From: Myxococcales bacterium
GTDB taxonomy: Bacteria; Myxococcota_C; UBA6777
DNA: 6,869 bases
Direction: 5' to 3'
Assembly (NCBI GenBank): GCA_027005175.1
Contig: JALTMC010000183.1
Location: 1-6,869, forward strand
Shown here: positions 1-6,282 of the stretch, in pieces
Layout of the letters: every line of letters starts with the position of its first letter
Position numbering within the stretch: the stretch's first letter is position 1
The notes under the pieces: generated by a model
What the model saw: only the letters and a program-made list of their open reading frames with translations
Database searches by the model: none
What the model was told of the DNA's origin: nothing
Program-made: the position numbers and the translations under genes

Positions 1-2
1 CC

Positions 3-866
3 ATGGGGCGAAGCTTGAAGTGGACCAAGGACTCCTTTCTACCGCCCATACCACCACTTTCACCTCAGTGGCTTCAACAAGCCAACGATAAGGACTCTGT
101 CGAGCTAAGGCTAGCCGCATCTTTAGCATCATCGGCCATTCTCTATCCTGCTGGCGAAGGAAGAACACATTCTTTCCGATTTCGTCAGATGATGGACCCC
201 GTACAGATCTCCTTCAAAGAAAACCAACTCCATGTGTGGTGGCGTGAAGACCTCGATCGTGATTTAACCTGGCATGATGGCAACCTCATTACGATGCTCA
301 ACAGCACATTTCAACGCCAATTGCTTAAGCTCACACAACATTCCAGTAGCCACTATCGCTGTTGGTCAAATATCACTGCATTTTCTTCGGATATCGCTTC
401 GTTTATCGAAGGACAAGTCGATGAAGGGCTTCTTGCAGACCTGCTCTGGGGTTGTTTGCTTCTCAACTGGCCACAACTGGAAACATCTCCTTTTCCCCCT
501 CCCACCAACACAGAGTTTTCCCTCAATGCTTTCTATACGATGCTCAAGTTATGCTATCCAGGAACACAACCTTTCGAGATCAAGATACCTATCAACTCCA
601 CCATTCACCGACAAGCATCGATCGGTAATGTGGAACGCGCTGCTCGCCTTGCCACAACGAGACTACGGGGAAGTGGCCTCGCCCCTTTACTTCGTTCTCT
701 CACACAAGGAAGAGAAAAAACACTTCGCACCGCCGCTGCACTCTTATTCCCGCTCCAAAAGCGAGAGCTTGAGTACATGGCTCAATTTATCCTTCATCAC
801 AATTCAACGGAAACAACGGAAACAACGGAAACAACGGAAGAGACAGTACTATCCGAACCGTCCTAA
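3..866 (+). CDS. csx17: Csx17 (Cas8-type large subunit, type I-G), C-terminal part
   Basis: This is the 3' part of the large subunit of the type I-G Cascade effector. It is open from the window edge to TAA at 864-866, giving 287 residues, while full Csx17 proteins run to roughly 600-900. The ATG at position 3 is therefore most likely an internal Met and the gene is cut by the window. Family-like stretches are LSPQWLQ (residues 19-25), ELRLAASLAS (34-43), the WW-containing segment near 79-80, a leucine-rich FIEGQVDEGLLADLLWG (134-150) and a basic C-terminal part ERAARLATTRLRGSGLAPLL (211-230). Large subunits of type I effectors usually help recognise the PAM and contact Cas3; that role is assumed from the family. 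The gene ends 60 nt before csb1, so one operon is likely. The tail carries a Thr/Glu repeat. The identification rests on residue pattern and on gene order. Confidence 0.85.
   Translation: MGRSLKWTKDSFLPPIPPLSPQWLQQANDKDSVELRLAASLASSAILYPAGEGRTHSFRFRQMMDPVQISFKENQLHVWWREDLDRDLTWHDGNLITMLNSTFQRQLLKLTQHSSSHYRCWSNITAFSSDIASFIEGQVDEGLLADLLWGCLLLNWPQLETSPFPPPTNTEFSLNAFYTMLKLCYPGTQPFEIKIPINSTIHRQASIGNVERAARLATTRLRGSGLAPLLRSLTQGREKTLRTAAALLFPLQKRELEYMAQFILHHNSTETTETTETTEETVLSEPS
805..840 (+). repeat. Four tandem 9-nt units in the csx17 3' end
   Basis: The unit CAACGGAAA is repeated four times head to tail (starts at 805, 814, 823, 832; the last unit ends in G instead of A). It encodes a Thr-Glu-Thr tail (about residues 269-280) just before the stop codon. 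The unit is a multiple of three, so slippage would change tail length without breaking the frame. The tail looks like a disordered, acidic extension. Confidence 0.9.
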
Positions 867-893
867 CAACAAGCAACTGCGATCTCAAAATAA

Positions 894-1877
<984 letters not shown>

Positions 1878-1913
1878 CTCTACTAACAAAAGGCACCCTA
1901 AGTATATTCTTAC

Positions 1914-2091
1914 GACACCTTGCAGTGTGGAAGATCGACCCCAGAAATAGTCAATACCTTTTTTGATGATGGTTTGACACATTGTGACACCTTGCAGTGT
2001 GGGAGATCGACTCCAAAAACACCATTAAACACAAAAGGTGCCAAAGAATATACTTAGGACACCTTACAGTGGCCTCTGTCCGCTACAAAAA
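1914..2091 (+). repeat. Three 34-nt direct repeats at exact 72-nt period between csb1 and csb2
   Basis: Copies start at 1914, 1986 and 2058. Copies 1 and 2 (1914-1947, 1986-2019) match at 31 of 34 positions and begin GACACCTTGCAGTGTGG. Copy 3 (2058-2091) shares the first 14 nt except one base, diverges in the middle and ends CTACAAAAA against CTCCAAAAA in copy 2. The two 38-nt stretches between copies are not similar to each other. No gene is supported in this 241-nt gap. The period equals the shortest repeat-plus-spacer period of the CRISPR array downstream (36+36), but the repeat sequence is not the array repeat. It may be a decayed mini-array, a tandem duplication relic or a set of binding sites. 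Confidence 0.85.
2035..2065 (+). promoter_or_regulatory. Hairpin in the csb2 5' leader
   Basis: AAGGTG (2035-2040) pairs with CACCTT (2060-2065), CC with GG (2041-2042 with 2057-2058, one bulged A), and AAG with CTT (2044-2046 with 2053-2055) across one A-A mismatch, leaving an AATATA loop. A weaker relative with TAAG/CTTA and AAGG/CCTT arms lies at 1890-1921. It ends 53 nt before the csb2 start and has no U-tract after it, so it is not a classical terminator. A role as RNA structure or operator is a guess. Confidence 0.4.
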
Positions 2092-2118
2092 GTAACTTCA
2101 CGTAGGGAGTAGATCTTC

Positions 2119-3732
2119 ATGTTAATTCTTGAATTCCGTTGTCTCACTGGGCACTGGCATGCCACCCCATGGGGACACCACGTCAACGAAGGAGTCGTCG
2201 AATGGCCCCCCTCTCCTTGGCGATTACTGCGGTCCTTACTTGCAACGTGGTACCACAAGGCCCAAGAGGAAGTTTCCCCAGACACCATCAAGTCACTTCT
2301 GGAGTTACTTGCGTCCGAACAACCATCCTTCTCACTACCACCCGCAAGTGCCGCACATTCACGTCATTATATGCCAACTTACAAGGGCAGTACGACAAAG
2401 GTCTTTGACACATTTCTGAACCTGTCGGAAGATGATGTTGTCCGTTGTGTATGGCCAAAACTATCCCTCACAGCGGAACAGCATCAGGCACTCGCGCTGG
2501 TATTGGAAAACCTAGGCTATCTCGGTCGCGCTGAATCATGGGTTGAAGCAAAATTGGCCCAATCACCAACTGAAACAGAACATTGGAAACTAAATGCCTT
2601 CCCTCTCGACTCCTCAAGACATACAGGATCTGATGAGATCGTACGACTGCTGAGTCCGATGGAGCCACAAATGTACTCCACATGGAGAGACGATATGCTT
2701 GAACAAAAACAAATCCAAGCTCTTGAAGCAAAAAGAAACAAAGACAGGACCAAAAAGAAAGATCCTACCAAAACAAAGCTCATCAAAAAGGAGTTACAAA
2801 AGATAGAATCGTCCCTTCCTGTCGATATCTTTGCTGCTTTGCATGCAGAGACAGGTGACTTGCGTAAGGCGGGATGGAGCCAACCTCCTGGTAGCCAATG
2901 GGTCGAATATACACGACCCCGCGATGCCTTTGCTCGACAGCCTTCTCAAAAGCAACACCGCACCATACAAGAACTCCCGACAGTGGCTCGATTTGCTGTC
3001 TCTAGCGCAGCTTTACCTCGACTTATCGATGCGCTCCCTCTGGCTGAAAAGATCCGCCTTAGCCTCCTCAAAATCTCTGATGGACATCCCGTCTTTTTGG
3101 GCCGTGAAGGTGACACTCCTCTACGAGGTCATTGTCACACACATATATTACCCGAGTCCAACGGAAACTTTGGAAGAATTACACATGTCACAATGTATGC
3201 TCGTATGGGCTTTGACTCAGAAGCTCGACAGGCTTTGGGAAAACTCCACAAGGTGTGGGGACACGGTGGGCATGACGTGCGCCTCATCTTGTTTGGGGTC
3301 GGTCAACCCAAAGACTTTGCTGGAAGCAATCGAGATGCTGGACAATCCCTTCTTCTCGAAACATCCAAACGCTGGATATCCAGAACTCCCTTCGTACCTA
3401 CACGCCACGCCAAACGATACAAAGATGGTCGTCCAAAATGTGATGCAACAGGATTGCAGATCGATGGACCCGAATATCAATTACGTGACCTATTAAAAAA
3501 AGCAGGCCTTCCAGAGCCCATCCGTGTTACCATGGTGGACTCTACAAACCTGAGTGGCCGTGAAGTAAGGTGGATCGAATTCAATATCTTGCGTAAAGAC
3601 GGGGGGGGACGCCGCTCCTCCAATCGAGGCTATGGCTTCGAAATAGAGTTTGAAGAACCTATCGAAGGCCCTATCATCCTCGGCTACGGCGCTCACTTTG
3701 GACTGGGTTCTTTTGAGTTCATCCCAGAATAA
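2119..3732 (+). CDS. csb2: Csb2, Cas5-Cas6 fusion (GSU0054 family, type I-G)
   Basis: Csb2 joins a Cas5-like subunit, which caps the crRNA 5' tag in the effector, to a Cas6-like ribonuclease that cuts the repeat hairpin of the array transcript. The N-terminus is strongly diagnostic: MLILEFRCLTGHWHATPWG (residues 1-19) followed by HVNEGVVEWPPSPWRLLRSL (21-40). Residues 193-232 are a Lys/Glu-rich, probably helical insertion. The C-terminal part has GHGGHD (381-386), TPFVPTRHAK (423-432) and a RAMP-type glycine-rich loop GYGAHFGLGSFEF (522-534). H382, H385, H430 and H526 are visible candidates for the Cas6 active site; which is catalytic cannot be told here. ATG 2119 follows AGGGAG (2104-2109) with a 9-nt gap. 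A run of eight G at 3601-3608 lies near the 3' end. The last 32 coding bases plus 5 nt are duplicated downstream. Confidence 0.95.
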   Translation: MLILEFRCLTGHWHATPWGHHVNEGVVEWPPSPWRLLRSLLATWYHKAQEEVSPDTIKSLLELLASEQPSFSLPPASAAHSRHYMPTYKGSTTKVFDTFLNLSEDDVVRCVWPKLSLTAEQHQALALVLENLGYLGRAESWVEAKLAQSPTETEHWKLNAFPLDSSRHTGSDEIVRLLSPMEPQMYSTWRDDMLEQKQIQALEAKRNKDRTKKKDPTKTKLIKKELQKIESSLPVDIFAALHAETGDLRKAGWSQPPGSQWVEYTRPRDAFARQPSQKQHRTIQELPTVARFAVSSAALPRLIDALPLAEKIRLSLLKISDGHPVFLGREGDTPLRGHCHTHILPESNGNFGRITHVTMYARMGFDSEARQALGKLHKVWGHGGHDVRLILFGVGQPKDFAGSNRDAGQSLLLETSKRWISRTPFVPTRHAKRYKDGRPKCDATGLQIDGPEYQLRDLLKKAGLPEPIRVTMVDSTNLSGREVRWIEFNILRKDGGGRRSSNRGYGFEIEFEEPIEGPIILGYGAHFGLGSFEFIPE

Positions 3733-3810
3733 GCAAGGGTCTTCCCACGATCCTGCTGTGAAATCCTCTGTGAGACTGGGTTCTTTTGAGTTCATCCCAG
3801 AATAAGCAAG
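3701..3810 (+). repeat. Perfect 37-nt direct repeat flanking 36 nt at the csb2 3' end
   Basis: Positions 3701-3737 and 3774-3810 are identical over 37 nt, beginning GACTGGGTTCTTTTGAG and ending AATAAGCAAG. The first copy holds the last ten codons and stop of csb2; the second is beyond the stop. Between them are 36 nt (3738-3773) not found elsewhere in the window. The repeat itself can fold (CTGGG 3703-3707 with CCCAG 3723-3727). The 37/36 geometry matches one CRISPR repeat-spacer-repeat unit of the array downstream (36-nt repeats, 36-40-nt spacers). Confidence 0.95.
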
Positions 3811-3826
3811 CTCTACCATCTACCCT

Positions 3827-3958
3827 TCATGCACGCAGTGCCACAAGCTTGTAGACTTTGAACTTGCCCTTAAATAAACAAGTTCCATCTTCTTTGGCAA
3901 TCCAATAGATCTTTTCCCCTTTCCGCTGCTGGAGCATCTGCTTCAACAGCGGCCCCAT
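3827..3958 (-). CDS. Possible 43-residue small ORF, function unknown
   Basis: On the minus strand a frame runs from ATG (complement of 3956-3958) to TGA (complement of 3827-3829). It begins MGPLLKQMLQQRKGEK, continues with IYWIAKEDG, and ends KFKVYKLVALRA. Its composition (Lys-rich, regular hydrophobic spacing) looks protein-like. No ribosome binding site is visible before the ATG, and the frame stays open upstream without another ATG, so it may be the tail of a decayed gene rather than a functional one. The start codon lies inside the CRISPR-repeat-like element. I do not recognise a family. Confidence 0.25.
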   Translation of the reverse strand: MGPLLKQMLQQRKGEKIYWIAKEDGTCLFKGKFKVYKLVALRA

Positions 3959-3964
3959 TGAAGC
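3919..3964 (+). other. CRISPR-repeat-like element upstream of cas4-cas1
   Basis: GGCCCCATTGAAGC at 3951-3964 is identical to the last 14 nt of the array repeat. Upstream, TTTCCG resembles the CTTCCG at the repeat start, and the stem is kept in kind: CCGCTG (3923-3928) pairs perfectly with CAGCGG (3947-3952) around an 18-nt loop, whereas the array repeat has an 8-bp stem and 4-nt loop. After the hairpin, the 12 nt CCCCATTGAAGC are exactly as in the array. A competing fold pairs TGCTTCAA (3939-3946) with TTGAAGCA (3958-3965). Orientation equals that of the array. The cas4-cas1 start is 54 nt downstream. It could be cut by the Cas6 part of Csb2 or give a crRNA-like RNA; neither is shown. Confidence 0.6.
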
Positions 3965-4018
3965 AAGCCAAAACTCGTACAGCCCGCAACAACAAGAACG
4001 ATCATCAAGGAGAATGCA

Positions 4019-5785
4019 ATGAAATCCGATGACAACCTCCTACCTGTCCGTCGTATCAATACCTTTGTATTTTGTCCGCGATTATGCTGGCTCGAACAAG
4101 TGGAAGGCGTCTTTCTCGACAACCACCACACCCTGGAAGGCAGCCATGTCCATCGTCGCGTGGACAAACCCGGTGGGACCGTAAAGCCTCCAAATGGCAA
4201 CTCTTCAAACAAGACTGCCGCAAACGATACGTCGTCAGAAGCCACAGCAGAAGAGCAACCGTGGCACAGTCGATCACTCTGGCTTGCCCATGAAGAGCTC
4301 GGTGTCTCCGGAAAGCTCGACCTTGTCGAAGATACTGGTGAAGGAGTCGTGATGCCTGTGGACACCAAAAAAGGAAAACCGACACCTGAAGGTCAACTCT
4401 GGCCTGCCGACCGTGTGCAGCTCACGCTGCAAGCCATGTTACTGGAAGCCCAAGGCTACAACGTGACACAGATTGCTGCCTGGTATCACTCTGCTCGCAA
4501 GCGTGTTGTTGAGGATCTTTCGGACGAAATGCGCCAACAAGCTCGCGAAGCCATTGCCCAAACTCAGGCTTGTATCACCCACCAAAGCCCTCCTCCCCCC
4601 TTGGAGGATGCTCCTCAGTGCAAAGGCTGCTCCTTGCAGCCCATCTGTTTGCCCGATGAACTCAATGCTCTACGGGCACAACAAACAAACACCGAAGGAG
4701 AGAAAGAAAAGAACGATACAACACCCTCTACTCGCTCCGGGTCAATACGTCGAATCATCCCGGTTCGCGACGATGCCCTGGCTTTGTACGTCCAAGAAGC
4801 GGGAGCCCGTATTGGTTTATCGCAGGGATGTCTCAAGATCACACCGCGAAAAGGAAGTGACAACCCCAGTACCCCTCAAAAAGTTGGATTAATGCAGCTT
4901 AGTCAGATCAATCTGATGGGTGGTGTTCAAATGACAACCCAGGCTCTTCAGGCCTGCCTGAGAGCAGAGCGTCCTGTCAACTTCTTCTCCACAGGTGGCT
5001 GGTATTACGGTCGTGCGACTGGAACAAACAACCGCCAGGTCCATGTACGTATCGCACAGTTTGCCGCTTTCCCTGGCCCCAAAGCCCTTGGCGTTGCCAG
5101 ACAACTTGTCGCAGACAAGATCGCAAACTGCCGTGTCATGCTACGTCGCAATGCCACCGAACTCGACAACACCGAGCAAGAGATACTACAACTCAAAAGG
5201 CTAGTTCAAAAAGCCTCACAAGCGGAGTCTCCCGAGACGTTGTTGGGCTTGGAAGGCGATGCAGCTCGCCGCTACTGGTCAGTATTCTCTGACCTATTGG
5301 CTCGTGACCATGAAACCTTTCGTATGCTTGGACGCAACCGAAGACCTCCACGTGACCCCTCCAATGCGATGCTCTCTTATGGTTACTCTCTCCTGGTGAA
5401 AGATTGTACCATCGCTGTAACCAACGCTGGACTCGATCCCTTTCTTGGAATGTACCACACGCCTCATCATGGCCGTCCTTCGATGGCCCTTGACCTGATG
5501 GAACCATTCCGTCCGCTAATTGTTGACTCTATGGTGTTGCTCATGATCCGACGAAGTGAAGTCCAACCCGATGACTTCATCATCACAGGACAAGCTGTCG
5601 CACTCAAACCCCGTGCACGTAAAGCTCTCATCCGAGCTTATGAACGCCGTATGGATGAGTTAATCACACATCCAGTCTTTGGCTATCGGATCTCTTATCG
5701 CCAGGTTCTCTCTATACAAGCTCGATTGCTTGCACGAATGCTTCTTGGTGAGTTAGATGCAATGCCAGCCTTTCGTACACGATAA
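4019..5785 (+). CDS. cas4-cas1: Cas4-Cas1 fusion, spacer trimming nuclease and integrase
   Basis: The protein joins the Cas4 exonuclease, which trims prespacers and reads the PAM, to the Cas1 integrase that inserts spacers at the leader end. This fusion is typical of type I-G (for example in Geobacter). The Cas4 part (about residues 1-215) shows CPRLCWLEQVEG (19-30), an H-containing HVHRRVD (43-49), GKLDLVED (98-105; D101), VDTKKG (114-119; D115, K117) and Q134. It has Cys at 19 and 23, and C201, C204 and C210 for the Fe-S cluster. A polar linker follows (about 220-243). The Cas1 part shows GLEGDAARRYW (410-420; E412), MYHTPHHGRPSMALDLMEPF (478-497; H480, D492) and RPLIVD (498-503), so the metal-binding triad is intact. 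Residues 50-85 form a polar insertion. The ATG follows AAGGAG (4007-4012) at 6 nt. Confidence 0.97.
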   Translation: MKSDDNLLPVRRINTFVFCPRLCWLEQVEGVFLDNHHTLEGSHVHRRVDKPGGTVKPPNGNSSNKTAANDTSSEATAEEQPWHSRSLWLAHEELGVSGKLDLVEDTGEGVVMPVDTKKGKPTPEGQLWPADRVQLTLQAMLLEAQGYNVTQIAAWYHSARKRVVEDLSDEMRQQAREAIAQTQACITHQSPPPPLEDAPQCKGCSLQPICLPDELNALRAQQTNTEGEKEKNDTTPSTRSGSIRRIIPVRDDALALYVQEAGARIGLSQGCLKITPRKGSDNPSTPQKVGLMQLSQINLMGGVQMTTQALQACLRAERPVNFFSTGGWYYGRATGTNNRQVHVRIAQFAAFPGPKALGVARQLVADKIANCRVMLRRNATELDNTEQEILQLKRLVQKASQAESPETLLGLEGDAARRYWSVFSDLLARDHETFRMLGRNRRPPRDPSNAMLSYGYSLLVKDCTIAVTNAGLDPFLGMYHTPHHGRPSMALDLMEPFRPLIVDSMVLLMIRRSEVQPDDFIITGQAVALKPRARKALIRAYERRMDELITHPVFGYRISYRQVLSIQARLLARMLLGELDAMPAFRTR

Positions 5786-5797
5786 GGAGTACTTCTC

Positions 5798-6085
5798 ATG
5801 CACATCTACATTGTCACGTACGATATCTGTGACCCAAAACGCTTACGGAAAGTATTTAAATGCCTCTCTGCTTGGGGGGACCACCTCCAGTATTCGGTGT
5901 TTCGTTGTCACCTCAACGCAGCCGATCTGGTTCGTGTCCGCTCCTCCCTTACAGATATTATCCACCATACGGAGGATCAGGTTCTCTTCCTCAACATCGG
6001 ACCTGCTGATGGTCGAGGTGTTCTCGCTGTCGAATCTTTGGGCAAACCTTACCAACAACCCGAACGCCATGCCATCATCTTTTAA
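5798..6085 (+). CDS. cas2: Cas2, adaptation complex subunit
   Basis: Cas2 is the dimer that bridges two Cas1 dimers and sets spacer length in the integration complex. The 95 residues match the usual length. They show IYIVTYDICDPKRLRKVF (3-20) with the conserved Asp at position 9, then GDHLQYSVFRC (27-37), DQVLFLNIGPADGRG (60-74) and ESLGKPY (79-85). The start at 5798 follows AAGGAG at 5784-5789 with an 8-nt gap. This Shine-Dalgarno overlaps the TAA stop (5783-5785) of cas4-cas1, and the genes are only 12 nt apart, so translation is likely coupled and production matched to Cas4-Cas1. It is the last cas gene before the leader. Confidence 0.97.
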   Translation: MHIYIVTYDICDPKRLRKVFKCLSAWGDHLQYSVFRCHLNAADLVRVRSSLTDIIHHTEDQVLFLNIGPADGRGVLAVESLGKPYQQPERHAIIF

Positions 6086-6282
6086 CATCCTGCGCGAGCA
6101 TCAACGTGACACCCAAACCACTGGCGATGCTCGCAGAAGAAGAAACACCTATAACTTCAACAAGATAGAACACGAAGCATCCAGAGCAAACAGGCCCACC
6201 TGCTGAAGCACAAAGTATTTCAACAATAATGCTTGCAAATTGCCTGAAAAACACTACAATACAAGAGGCTTGGATTCAGGCC
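6086..6282 (+). promoter_or_regulatory. CRISPR leader region
   Basis: These 197 nt lie between the cas2 stop and the first repeat, with no supported gene. The repeat hairpin and 3' tag place the leader on this side, so new spacers should enter at 6283. A perfect 9-bp inverted repeat (GCGAGCATC at 6094-6102, GATGCTCGC at 6126-6134) with a 23-nt loop directly follows cas2. It has no T-run after it and could be a weak cas mRNA 3' hairpin or a protein site. The last 80 nt are AT-rich. Confidence 0.75.
6233..6260 (+). promoter_or_regulatory. Possible sigma-70 promoter for the CRISPR array
   Basis: TTGCAA (6233-6238) and TACAAT (6255-6260) are separated by 16 nt and resemble -35 and -10 boxes (4 of 6 and 5 of 6 matches to TTGACA and TATAAT). 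Transcription would start near 6267, some 16 nt before the first repeat. This is pattern matching only. Confidence 0.35.

Noticed and set aside
1959-1964. Run of six T as a rho-independent terminator after csb1
   Set aside because: No GC-rich hairpin directly before it.
1974-1979. TTGACA as a -35 box for a csb2 promoter
   Set aside because: No acceptable -10 box at 16-18 nt downstream.
2831-3496. 221-codon + frame inside csb2
   Set aside because: Out of frame with csb2, which is clearly the real gene over its whole length.
5757-6206. 149-codon + frame overlapping cas2 and the leader
   Set aside because: Overlaps canonical cas2 in another frame; no ribosome binding site and no motifs.
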